Shown one piece after another: positions 43,646-52,850 of a stretch of DNA of 64,000 nucleotides; position 1 is the stretch's first letter, and every line of letters starts with the position of its first letter. Below the pieces are notes generated by a model that saw nothing but the letters and a program-made list of their open reading frames with translations, made no database searches and was not told where the DNA came from. The stretch spans positions 61,016 to 125,015 of the forward strand of contig CAYRNR010000006.1 of NCBI GenBank assembly GCA_964425605.1. The letters run 5' to 3'. The position numbers and the translations under genes were made by a program. This DNA is from CAYRNR01 sp964425605. Its GTDB lineage: Bacteria > Myxococcota_A > UBA796 > UBA9615 > CAYRNR01.

Positions 43646-44591
43646 CCGGTGGAGGACCACGACAAGCCCCTGGCCGATGCGCGCATCCTGGTCCCACCGT
43701 CGCGGCCGGAGGTCCACCCCCTGCTCGAGATGCTGAAGCGGCGAGGCGCGTGGACGCGGACCTTCCCGAGGATCCAGCCGCTGTATCCGTCCTCGTGGGC
43801 CTCCCTCGACGAGGCCCTGCGACGCCGCGACAGCTTCGACTGGATCGTGTTCGCGGGCAGCAACTCGGTGCACCACTGGATCGAGCGCGCGGGGGAGCTG
43901 GGGTTCGACGAGCCCCTGGTGACGGACGCGCGCGTCGCCGCCATCGGCCACGGCGCGGTCCGCGCGTTGCGCGTGGATGGCCGCAGCCCCGACCACGTGC
44001 CCAGGACCCACGTCGCCGAGGAGATCGCCAGCGGGCTGCCCGGGCCGCACGGCGCGCGCATCCTGCTGGTCCGGGTCGAGGGCTCCACGGACCTGCTACC
44101 CGAGGCTCTACGCGCCAAGGGAGCCCGGATCACCACGGCCGACGGCTACCAGATGGCGGTCTCCGCCACCGCCCGCGAGGCCCGAAGCTTGATCCGGGGC
44201 CAGCTGGACCTGGTCGCGCTGGCCAGCCCGACCGCCCTGCGCGTCCTGGAGCGGGGCGCCACGATGGCGGGGACCGACCTGCACGAGCTGACCCTCACCT
44301 GCGCGGTCGCCGCCGCAGGTCCGGCCACGGCCCGGGCGGCCGAGGATGCCGGCCTCGTGGTCGAACTCACGGGCGACGGCCGGCTCGCCGACCTGACGCG
44401 CACCCTCGTCCACTGGTGGCAGCATCGGCCCCTGGAACGCCGGCCGATCCTCGATCAGGGCGAGGCCTTCCTCGGCCGCTTCGCAGACGCCGGCGAACGC
44501 GAGCGCGCAGCCCTGCGGACCGCCGGCGCCGAGCTGGCCAGCGAGCTGCGTTCCCGCGCCAATGAGATGGGTTACTCCAGGGCCACCGAGT

Positions 44592-45218
<627 letters not shown>

Positions 45219-45294
45219 CGTCCACCTCCTCAGGCGGCCTCCATTATCCCCCGAACACAGCGCGGCCGGGCAGACCCGCGTTAGGATGCCCGCG

Positions 45295-46422
45295 ATGAAG
45301 ATCAAGTTCAGCCGCAGGCGCGCGCTGTTCGTGCCGTGGGTCGCCGTGGCGACGCTCATCGGTCTCGAGGTCGCCCTGCGCCTGTGGGGCACCGCGCCGC
45401 TGTTCGAGCGAATCACCATCACGTCGGACCGCGCCGAGTACCGCCTGTCGCCGGACCCTCGGCTGATCTACGAACCCAGGCCCGGCGCCGGCGAGTTCAA
45501 CGCCCAGGGCTACCGCGGGGAGCCGGTCCCCCTGGAGCGCACGCCCGGAGTCCATCGGATCGTCGTCATGGGCGACTCCGTGGCCGAGGGCCTCGGCGTG
45601 GGCCACGCCACCCGGTTCACGTCCCTTCTGTCCGAGGAGCTGGGGGACGGCGTCGAGATCGTCAACCTGGCGGTGCGCGGGTACAACCTGCGCCAGGAGG
45701 TCGCCTACCTCCAGGAACGGGGGCTGGCCTACCGGCCGGACCACGTGGTGTTCTGCACCTCGTTCAACGACCTGAGCTCGGAGAGCGGCGAGCTGGCCGC
45801 CCTCGCCCGCCACGTCCAGGCCAGCCAGCGCGGCGGGTTCTACCGCGACTACTACGCGGCGCGGCGCGGACTCGACGGCCTGCTCATGCACAGCCACGTC
45901 TACCGCAGCGCGCGGTATCTCCTGAGCCGCCCCGCGCGGATGGGGACGATGGAGGGGGCCGCGGGCGGCTGCCTTCGCATGTGCAAGGCGTGCGGCGGCG
46001 CGGGTTGGGATGGCGACGGACGCCGCTGCGACCGATGCGCGGGACAGGGACAGCAGGCCGCGCAGGACTGCACCGGGTTCGACCGTGAGGTGCGCGTGGA
46101 GGTGGCCGACGGGGAGCTCCAGGAGCTCGTCGCCGAGGTCCACGACGCCTGCGCCCGGCGCGACATCTCGCTGGCTTTCGTGATCGTCCCGGCGCGGGGT
46201 CTCCCCGGGGAGGATTCCGCGACCGAACGGATCGAGCGCGCCGTGGCCGCACGGGACATCCCCGTCGTGGATCTCCACGACCGCCTGCCCGAGGTGGACA
46301 GGGCCCGCTTCATCGACACGCTGCTGCTACCGCGCGACCCTTGCCACCTCGACGCCGACGGGCACGCCTGGGTGGCCGCCGAGATCCTCGACTCCGACCT
46401 GCCGTTCGTCAGACCGCGTTAG
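45295..46422 (+). CDS. SGNH/GDSL hydrolase with DnaJ-like zinc-finger insert
   Basis: A 375-residue protein with an N-terminal membrane anchor (about 9-31) and an SGNH hydrolase domain. Block I is IVVMGDSVAEGLGVG (Ser95), a block III-type Asn lies in CTSFNDLSS (Asn158), and the late Asp and His are in PRDPCHLDADGHAWV. Between about 226 and 259 sits a Cys cluster containing two DnaJ-type CxxCxGxG motifs, CKACGGAG (230-237) and CDRCAGQG (245-252). In DnaJ four such motifs form two zinc sites; two would form one. I know of no SGNH hydrolase with this insert. The domain faces the periplasm. ATG 45295 has AGGA upstream. The 3' end overlaps the convergent transporter gene by 14 nt. Confidence 0.8.
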   Translation: MKIKFSRRRALFVPWVAVATLIGLEVALRLWGTAPLFERITITSDRAEYRLSPDPRLIYEPRPGAGEFNAQGYRGEPVPLERTPGVHRIVVMGDSVAEGLGVGHATRFTSLLSEELGDGVEIVNLAVRGYNLRQEVAYLQERGLAYRPDHVVFCTSFNDLSSESGELAALARHVQASQRGGFYRDYYAARRGLDGLLMHSHVYRSARYLLSRPARMGTMEGAAGGCLRMCKACGGAGWDGDGRRCDRCAGQGQQAAQDCTGFDREVRVEVADGELQELVAEVHDACARRDISLAFVIVPARGLPGEDSATERIERAVAARDIPVVDLHDRLPEVDRARFIDTLLLPRDPCHLDADGHAWVAAEILDSDLPFVRPR

Positions 46423-48085
46423 GGAACAGCCACTGGAAGGCCACGTAGGCCATGGCCAGGGTCAGGGCCAGGTTGAAGGACTGACCCACCACGTACAGCA
46501 GCATGGGCTTGCCGCCCTCCATCTGCTTGGCCAGCTCCTTGAAGTTGGACTCCAGGCCGATGGACACGAACGCCAGGCAGAAGAACCAGCCGCGCAGCGG
46601 GTTGGTCACGGCCTTGATGACGTTGGACTCCACCAGCTTGGTGCCCTCGCCGTCGAACATCGCGCCGAACATCGGCGACAACACGAAGGAGAAGAGCAGG
46701 GACGCGGCGACGAAGCCGACGATGAACTTGGGGAAGCGCACCCAGATCTGCCTGAGGCTGGGCCGCGGGGCGTCGGGGTCGTTCTCCACCGAGGTGATCC
46801 AGAAGATGGCCACGGCAAAGCCCACCACGCCGATGAGGACGTTCTGGATCATCTTGACCACCGCGGCGACCGTCTCGGCGTCGGGGCCGAGGAAAGCGCC
46901 CGCGGCCACGACCGCGCCGGTGGAGTCGATGGTCCCGCCCATCCACGCGCCGCCGATGACCTCGCTCATGCCCACCCAGTGGATGAACATGGGCATGAAG
47001 ATCATCATGATGACCGTGAAGATCAGCGTCATGCCGACGCCGAGGGTCAGCTCCTCCTTCTTGGCGCGGGTGGCGCCGGCCACGGCGATGGCTGCGGACA
47101 CGCCGCACACCGAGGTGGCCGCGGCGATGATCATCACCAGGGACTTGCTGGCCATCTTCAACAGCCGCGTGCCGAAGAACCACATGAAGATGATCACCGT
47201 GGGGGTGACGACCCAGGCCACCATCAGCCCCGGCACGCCGATGCTGACGATCTTGCCAAACAGGATCTCGGCGCCCAGCAGCACCAGCCCGGCCTTGATG
47301 TACATCTCCGCGCGCACACCGGGCAGGAGCCACTTCGGGGTCTTGACCGTATTGGAGATCAGCAGGCCGATCCCCAGCGCCCAGGCCGCGTAGCTCAGCC
47401 CGTACGACTTGCTCAGGTGGAAGTTGGCGAAGACGAACGAGATGATCGCCATCGCGAACACCGCCAGGAATGCCGGCGCGTACCTCATGGGCTCCTGCCC
47501 CATGAACCTGATGCCCACCCCCGTGATCAGCAGCAGGCACACCACGGTCACGATCAGCGGCACGGCCATGAAGCCGGCGCGCTGGGCGGAGACGGTGACC
47601 TTGCCGCCGCCGATCTTCGTGGCCGCGGACGAGACGGCCTGGGACAGGTAGGCGCGGGCGCCCAGACCGGCCGGGTCGGGGTCCTCCTTGTCGAACTTCA
47701 GCGGGACGTCACCACCCGCCAGCAGCGGGGTCAGGGAGATGGTCTGGCCGTCGCCGGAGCGCGACGAGGCGATGCGTAGGCGCACGCCGCCGTCGCCCGG
47801 GACCAGCTCCGCGGTCGCCTTGGCCCCGGAGCCGTTGATCCCGTCGGCGAGCCCCTGCAGCGTGGTCCCCTCGTCCACGCTCACCTTGGCCTTGGAGGCG
47901 CGGTACAGCACGTCCACCGGGTTCGACACCCATTTGCCCAGCTTCGGCGCCTTCACCGAGGGGATGACGTCGGACAGGGTCAACAGGGCCAGGACCGTGG
48001 CCACGCCGAGGATGAACAGGCCGAACCAGGCGGTCCACCAGTCCTCCTCGGTGAGCATCGGGCTGCGTCGTTTGTCGTCTCCCAT
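46409..48085 (-). CDS. YeiH (UPF0324)-type transporter with N-terminal insert
   Basis: A 558-residue membrane protein of the YeiH/UPF0324 family (putative sulfate exporter family). Helices from about 172 onward carry family blocks such as ILFGKIVSIGVPGLMVAW, SVCGVSAAIAVAGATRAKK and EVIGGAWMGGTIDSTGAVVA. The usual length is nearer 330-350. The extra part includes one early helix (18-39) and a soluble segment at 68-118 (VDEGTTLQGLADGINGSGAK, then VRLRIASSRSGDGQTISL). That segment resembles the flagellin/FliD 'IN' motif in pattern. The start ATG 48085 follows AGGTGA. It lies 12 nt after a small Cys-rich gene and is probably cotranscribed with it. Confidence 0.85.
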   Translation of the reverse strand: MGDDKRRSPMLTEEDWWTAWFGLFILGVATVLALLTLSDVIPSVKAPKLGKWVSNPVDVLYRASKAKVSVDEGTTLQGLADGINGSGAKATAELVPGDGGVRLRIASSRSGDGQTISLTPLLAGGDVPLKFDKEDPDPAGLGARAYLSQAVSSAATKIGGGKVTVSAQRAGFMAVPLIVTVVCLLLITGVGIRFMGQEPMRYAPAFLAVFAMAIISFVFANFHLSKSYGLSYAAWALGIGLLISNTVKTPKWLLPGVRAEMYIKAGLVLLGAEILFGKIVSIGVPGLMVAWVVTPTVIIFMWFFGTRLLKMASKSLVMIIAAATSVCGVSAAIAVAGATRAKKEELTLGVGMTLIFTVIMMIFMPMFIHWVGMSEVIGGAWMGGTIDSTGAVVAAGAFLGPDAETVAAVVKMIQNVLIGVVGFAVAIFWITSVENDPDAPRPSLRQIWVRFPKFIVGFVAASLLFSFVLSPMFGAMFDGEGTKLVESNVIKAVTNPLRGWFFCLAFVSIGLESNFKELAKQMEGGKPMLLYVVGQSFNLALTLAMAYVAFQWLFPNAV

Positions 48086-48097
48086 GATCTCACCTGT

Positions 48098-48343
48098 TCA
48101 CTGGGTCGTGGGGCGGTCGCCGCGCGCCTCGAAGGTGGGGCAATTCGTCGCCAGGATCGGGTCCATGAACCGCTCGCGCGCCTGGCACATCCCGGCGTGG
48201 CCGCGACACGAGGCATAGGCCGATCCGAAGACGGGAATGCCGGGGAACTCGGCCTCGATGGCGCCGGGGTCGTCGACGAAGTGGACGCAGCTGAAGCAGG
48301 TGCGGGTGTCGGCGGGCTCGGAGCTACAAGTCATGGTTTCCAC
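48098..48343 (-). CDS. Small Cys-rich protein upstream of the YeiH gene
   Basis: An 81-residue soluble protein starting at GTG 48343 (ATG 48334 is possible). It holds six cysteines, with CFSCVHF as a CxxC and later single cysteines in YASCRGHAGMCQARERF and NCPTFE, a pattern that could bind zinc or an Fe-S cluster. There is no signal peptide. Its stop is 12 nt before the start of the YeiH-type transporter gene on the same strand, so they form an operon; a role in sensing or loading the transporter's substrate is an inference only. Confidence 0.7.
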   Translation of the reverse strand: METMTCSSEPADTRTCFSCVHFVDDPGAIEAEFPGIPVFGSAYASCRGHAGMCQARERFMDPILATNCPTFEARGDRPTTQ

Positions 48344-48448
48344 GCGCGTTTTCCCGGCGCAAGGCTATCCCTGCGCTTCGCGCAGCGTCAAGCGCCGCAG
48401 ACTGCCCACGAAGTGTGCCTGGCGCGGTAGGATCGCTGCGGTGAAACC

Positions 48449-49375
48449 ATGAACCGCGCCGCTCGTCTCGCCCTGCTCGTCATCCTCGCCGCGACCGCGA
48501 TGCCGGTCGTCGCCGGGGAGCCCGTGCAGGACAACACCCACCCCCTGGAGATGACCCTGAAGCCCAGCGCCGCCGGGCCCGGCCGCGGTCTCCTGCTGGA
48601 CGCGGCGGTCCACAACCCGACGTCGAGGCGGGTCTTCCTCCAGGTCACGACGCCGGACGTGTTCGCCATCCGCGCCACCTTCGTCGACGCCGCGGGCGAG
48701 CCCGTAGAGGGCATGCACACCTGGGCGAACAGGGGCGCGCCGTTTCGGAGCCACCGCTTCTTCGAGATTGCCGGGGGCGAGTCGGTCCACCTCGACCAGT
48801 TCGAGCTCATCGACGACGAGTCCCGCGCCACCGGAGGCGGCATGCGCTGGGACCTGCGGAGCTACCGCGGCCAGACCCTGGCGCTCGCGTTCACCTTCAG
48901 CCAGGACTGTACGGAGCGAACGACCGAACTCCCGGAAATTCCGCTCATCGCGGGCGAGTCAGCCCGCCCGAAGCGAATCAAGGACGTGTTCTGCGGCGAG
49001 CTGGCCACGCAGGTCGTCGAGGTCGTCGTCGGTCCCTGGACCCGGGACAACGTCCTGGCCACCCTCGTGCGCGAGCCCATCCTCGATCCTGCGGCGTACG
49101 ACCTCCTCGTGGCCGGCGCCCTGATCCACGAGTCCGGGATGGTGCGCCAGCACGCCGCGTTCAGCCTCGGTGAGATCGGCCGCGCCGAGGCGGCCAGCGC
49201 CCTGATCCCGCTCCTCACCGATCCCGTGCGGGAGGTACGCGGTACGGCGGCTCGCTCCCTGGGCGACCTGGGCAACCCCGATGCCCTGCCCGCGCTGGAG
49301 GCCGCCAGGACCCGGGAGCAGGACGACTGGGTCCGTGGCGCGATATACCGTGCCATCGACACCTGCCAACGCTAG
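48449..49375 (+). CDS. Secreted HEAT-repeat protein
   Basis: A 308-residue protein with a cleavable signal (AARLALLVILAATAMPVVAG), a beta-rich N-terminal domain (LLLDAAVHNPTSRRVFLQVT) and C-terminal HEAT-like helices: VRQHAAFSLGEIGRAEAASA and VRGTAARSLGDLGNPDALPA, ending in a Cys near the C-terminus. HEAT repeats bind proteins; periplasmic examples are less usual. It ends 15 nt before the kinase gene start and may be cotranscribed with it. It is divergent from the Cys-rich small protein gene. No enzyme motif is present. Confidence 0.75.
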   Translation: MNRAARLALLVILAATAMPVVAGEPVQDNTHPLEMTLKPSAAGPGRGLLLDAAVHNPTSRRVFLQVTTPDVFAIRATFVDAAGEPVEGMHTWANRGAPFRSHRFFEIAGGESVHLDQFELIDDESRATGGGMRWDLRSYRGQTLALAFTFSQDCTERTTELPEIPLIAGESARPKRIKDVFCGELATQVVEVVVGPWTRDNVLATLVREPILDPAAYDLLVAGALIHESGMVRQHAAFSLGEIGRAEAASALIPLLTDPVREVRGTAARSLGDLGNPDALPALEAARTREQDDWVRGAIYRAIDTCQR

Positions 49376-49390
49376 CCGAGAGAGAGGCAC

Positions 49391-51025
49391 GTGACCGGCA
49401 ACTACGAGCTCGTCGAACGTATCGGCATCGGTGGCATGGGCGAGGTGTGGCGAGCGCGCCACAGGACCCTGGGCCGGGACGCCGCGGTCAAGCTGATCCG
49501 CGCCGACGCCCTGGGGGCCGAGTCCACGGAGAAGGCGGACCGGACGCTCCGCCGGTTCGAGAAAGAGGCGCGCGCCACCGCCGGGCTCCGCTCCCCGCAC
49601 ACGGTGGAGCTGTACGACTTCGGTATCACCGACGACGGGACGTTCTACTACGCCATGGAGTTGCTCGAGGGGCTGGACCTGCAGTCGCTGGTCAAGCACT
49701 TCGGGCCGATCCCGCCAGGGCGCGCCGTCCACCTGCTGCGCCAGGTCTGCGAATCCCTGGCCGAGGCGCACCAGCAGGGGCTGATCCACCGGGACATCAA
49801 GCCCGCCAACGTGTTCTGTTGCCGCCTCGGCGTCCGGTTCGACTTCGCCAAGGTGCTGGACTTCGGGCTGGTCAAGTCCGCGCCCGGCCAGGGAGAGGAC
49901 TCGGACCTGACCGTGGACGGGGCCGTGCCGGGATCGCCGGCGTTCATGTCCCCCGAGGCCATTCGAGGCGTGCGGGATCTGGACGCGCGGACCGATCTGT
50001 ACTCGCTGGGCTGCGTGGCGTACTGGCTGGTGACCGGCCACAAGGTGTTCGACGGCAGGACCGCTCTGGACCTGGTGCTGGCCCACCTGCAGACAGATCC
50101 CGAGGCGCCGTCCGCACACCTGGACACGCCCCTGCCCTCCACCCTCGAGGACGTGATCCTCGCGTGCCTGGCCAAGGATCCGGCGGACCGGCCAGCCGAC
50201 GCGATGGCGGTCTCCCGCGCCCTGGCCGCGTGCGACGATCCCTGGACCGAGGACGACGCGGCCCGGTGGTGGTCGAGCCACGATCTCGAGGTCGGCCCCG
50301 ACGAGCCCGGCGACTCACAGCCGGATCTGCCCGCCACGCTGACCGCCGACTTCGAGGAGGTGAGCCCCGCGCCCGACGTCAGGTTCCCAGCAGAGCTCTC
50401 CCAGGAGGCCGTCGTCGCCCAGCTCAAGCAGCAGTTCGACGCGTCCCGCATCGACGTGTACGAGTTCGACCGCCGCTCCCAGCTGGCGCAGCTGGCCAGC
50501 GACGAGGACGACCTGCGCGCAGCGCTGGAGGGGCTGGCCGTCGAAGAGGAGCCCGCGCTACCCGTGCCCGTGGAGCCCAGGGCCGTCATCCCCGCGCCGG
50601 CGGAGGCTGGCCTGCCCGTCCGCGCCGAGGACGCCCAGCGCTGGACCAACCTGGTCTCGGTCTTCTCCGGCGCCAACCGCAAGGGCGCGTGGCGCTCCCC
50701 TTCGAAGATCCGCTGCATCGACGTCTTCGGCGGCACGGACCTGGACTTCCGCTTCGCCCGCATGCAGCCCGGGATGACCGAGGTGCGCTGCTACAACGTC
50801 TTCGGGGGCACGACCATCGTGGTGCCGCCGGACCTGTACGTGGAGGTGGAGGGGTTCGGCATCTTCGGTGGGTTCGGTCAGACCGCCACGGACACCGACC
50901 GCCCAGAGGACGACACCCCGTGGCTGCGGGTCACCGGCCTGGCCGTCTTCGGCGGCACGGACGTCAAGATCAAGTCGCGGGAGAAGACCGGGCTCAAGAA
51001 GTTGCTGTCGTTCTTCGATGGCTGA
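49391..51025 (+). CDS. Soluble Ser/Thr kinase fused to DUF1707-like and LiaF-like domains
   Basis: A 544-residue protein starting at GTG 49391 (GAGAGAGG just upstream). The kinase is complete: GIGGMGEVWRA loop (12-22), AAVKL with Lys34, LIHRDIKPANVFC (HRD 133-135), KVLDFGLVKS (DFG 157-159) and an SPE motif. Between 332 and 383 is FPAELSQEAVVAQLKQQFDA and SRIDVYEFDRRSQLAQLAS, matching DUF1707 (actinobacterial SHOCT-like). Between about 419 and 529 three VFGGT repeats (RCIDVFGGTDLDF, CYNVFGGTTIVVPP, VFGGTDVKIKS) match the LiaF C-terminal cell-wall-stress domain. No transmembrane segment is present, so the kinase is cytosolic. The combination suggests a stress sensor with a kinase output. Confidence 0.85.
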   Translation: MTGNYELVERIGIGGMGEVWRARHRTLGRDAAVKLIRADALGAESTEKADRTLRRFEKEARATAGLRSPHTVELYDFGITDDGTFYYAMELLEGLDLQSLVKHFGPIPPGRAVHLLRQVCESLAEAHQQGLIHRDIKPANVFCCRLGVRFDFAKVLDFGLVKSAPGQGEDSDLTVDGAVPGSPAFMSPEAIRGVRDLDARTDLYSLGCVAYWLVTGHKVFDGRTALDLVLAHLQTDPEAPSAHLDTPLPSTLEDVILACLAKDPADRPADAMAVSRALAACDDPWTEDDAARWWSSHDLEVGPDEPGDSQPDLPATLTADFEEVSPAPDVRFPAELSQEAVVAQLKQQFDASRIDVYEFDRRSQLAQLASDEDDLRAALEGLAVEEEPALPVPVEPRAVIPAPAEAGLPVRAEDAQRWTNLVSVFSGANRKGAWRSPSKIRCIDVFGGTDLDFRFARMQPGMTEVRCYNVFGGTTIVVPPDLYVEVEGFGIFGGFGQTATDTDRPEDDTPWLRVTGLAVFGGTDVKIKSREKTGLKKLLSFFDG

Positions 51026-51034
51026 GACAGGCTC

Positions 51035-52519
51035 CTACGGGAATCCCACGCCGCGGGCGCCACCGTAGTAGGTGGGGAAGACCACCACAGGCCCCTCGTC
51101 CCCCTCGACGATCACGTATTGCGGCGCCGTGAACACCGACGGCTGTACCGCGAAGTCGTAGCGCCACAGCAGGGTCTCCTGGATCAGGTCGATGGCCACG
51201 ACGTAGGTGTCACCGGAGATCAGCGGCTTGGCCATCACCATCATCACGGGCATGGACGCATCGCCGGCGATGGACTGGGCCGACGATGGACTGTGGATGT
51301 CGTCGGGGTCACCGATCAGCGCGTTGACGTCGATCAGATCCAGCTCCTCGCCGGTCATCTCGTCCCAACGGTGCAGGTGGCGATGGGCGATGGCCCACCC
51401 CCACACGCCGCCGCGAGGATCGTGGGACAGGGACGCCTCCACCCGGGCGCCCATCTCCCGCGACCACAGCAAGGCCAGCTCGTCGCCCTGGTCCTGCACG
51501 CCGAAGACGAACACCTGTTCGCCCACGGCGCCGTCGAAGTAGATGCGGTCGTCGACGCACAGCGGGCTCGCGCCCTGGGGGGGCTCGAATCCCTCGAACG
51601 CAGGACCGGCGGTGAGGGGTTCGGGGGCCGCGGGGTCCACGTCCACGGCCTGCAACCGGGCGACGCCCGCGTCCTCGTCCTTGAGCGAGACGTACACGCG
51701 GTTGCCGCGAACACACGGGGTGTTGGCGGTGTCGAAGCTGGACAGGGCGGGGTCCTCCAGCAGGCCCACGAGGGACCCGTCGCGGGAGTCGAAGGCGTAG
51801 ATGGAAGACTCGGCCGTGGAGCCCGGGTAGCGATACACGGCCACCACCACGATCCCGTTCTCGGTCAGCACGGGGCTGATGGGCAGATCGCCGAACAGGG
51901 GCGTGTTCCACAGCTCGTTGCCCTGCGGGTCGTACCGCACCAGCTGCTGGGAGTCCGCTGCGATCACGCCGCCGGCTGCATCGATCATCGCCGCGGAGTA
52001 GCAGGCGTCGTCGGCGAGGTCGCCCACCCAGCGGCGCGTGCCGTCCGCGTCGTAGACCACCAGGTTGTCCCCGCCGCCGATGCCGCAGTACGTGCACGCC
52101 GCGGCCTCACCGTTGGAGACGCAGCCCAGACCGTAGCCAGAGCCAGCCAGAGCCGCCGAGTCCCACCAGAGCCGCTCGGCCACGGTCACGTCCGGTGTCG
52201 GCGGCAGGGGCGGGAGGAGCCCGATCTGGTCGGACATCCGGCCGTCGCAGTGGGCCATCGAGCACCCCAGCGGCGCCGGCACGAAGCCCGGCTCTTCCGC
52301 CGAGTCGTCGTCGTCACCCGCGGCCGAGTCGTCGTCGTCACCCGCGCCGGAGTCGTCGTCGTCGCCCACCGCGGAGTCGTCGTCGCCGACGGTCGTGTCG
52401 TCGTCCCCTGCACCGCTGTCGTCGTCACCGGGGTGAGTGTCGTCGTCGGTGTCGTCCCCGCAGGCAATCCACCCCAGCAGGAACAACAACGCGAACGAGG
52501 TCGTGGCGATCCTTCGCAT
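51035..52519 (-). CDS. PQQ-type beta-propeller lipoprotein with Asp-rich spacer
   Basis: A 494-residue lipoprotein: signal LLGWIAC, then about 50 residues of GDDDDSAG-type repeats, then a beta-propeller. Blade motifs are visible such as LVVYDADGTRRWVGDLADD, QLVRYDPQGNELWNTPLFG, SIYAFDSRDGSLVGLLEDP and LQAVDVDP. They fit PQQ-like repeats (xxVYxxDxxTGxxxW). Cysteines (CSMAHCDG, CTYCGIGGG) lie near the N-terminal blade. The protein probably binds a ligand or scaffold at the surface; enzyme activity is not evident. ATG 52519 follows GGGGAG. The spacer is encoded by 24-nt tandem repeats. Confidence 0.8.
   Translation of the reverse strand: MRRIATTSFALLFLLGWIACGDDTDDDTHPGDDDSGAGDDDTTVGDDDSAVGDDDDSGAGDDDDSAAGDDDDSAEEPGFVPAPLGCSMAHCDGRMSDQIGLLPPLPPTPDVTVAERLWWDSAALAGSGYGLGCVSNGEAAACTYCGIGGGDNLVVYDADGTRRWVGDLADDACYSAAMIDAAGGVIAADSQQLVRYDPQGNELWNTPLFGDLPISPVLTENGIVVVAVYRYPGSTAESSIYAFDSRDGSLVGLLEDPALSSFDTANTPCVRGNRVYVSLKDEDAGVARLQAVDVDPAAPEPLTAGPAFEGFEPPQGASPLCVDDRIYFDGAVGEQVFVFGVQDQGDELALLWSREMGARVEASLSHDPRGGVWGWAIAHRHLHRWDEMTGEELDLIDVNALIGDPDDIHSPSSAQSIAGDASMPVMMVMAKPLISGDTYVVAIDLIQETLLWRYDFAVQPSVFTAPQYVIVEGDEGPVVVFPTYYGGARGVGFP
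52302..52433 (-). repeat. 24-nt tandem repeat encoding GDDDDS-type units
   Basis: About five imperfect 21-24 nt units of GAGTCGTCGTCGTCACCCGCG type (plus strand) encode the acidic spacer of the propeller lipoprotein. Confidence 0.75.
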
Positions 52520-52626
52520 CCCGGTCTCCCCTCCCCCGAACGGTCTTCGGGGCTCGGACACAGTCTACGCCGAGTTTCGTGGTTCGACAGAAGCGTTGAT
52601 CCTCGGTTCGGTTGGAGGTGACCCTG

Positions 52627-52850
52627 ATGAGCGACTCGATGGCAGTCCGGATTCTGTTCTTCTCGGGCACCGGGAACACCCGGTGGGTGATGGAGCGCAT
52701 CGCCATGGATCAGCTGCCCGAAGGCGACGGTCGCAAGCCCGGGGCTACCCGGAGTTCGGCGACCGCTGCTGCGAGGGCATGGGTGGCTGGGAGGCGCCCC
52801 GCGTCCGCAGGGTGCGCAAGAAGAAGAAGAGAAGCCCGGTCAGCCCGTGA
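52627..52850 (+). pseudogene. Truncated flavodoxin-like protein remnant
   Basis: ATG 52627, behind GGAGG, begins VRILFFSGTGNTRWVMERIA, the phosphate-binding loop (SGTGNT) of flavodoxin and EFR1-type flavoproteins. The frame becomes Arg-rich noise after about 40 residues. Another frame then gives YPEFGDRCCEGMGGWEAP and a Lys-rich tail ending near 52850, which looks like a C-terminal end. Most of the fold is missing, so this is an internally deleted, frameshifted relic. Its end overlaps the convergent ATP-grasp gene by about 11 nt. Confidence 0.55.
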
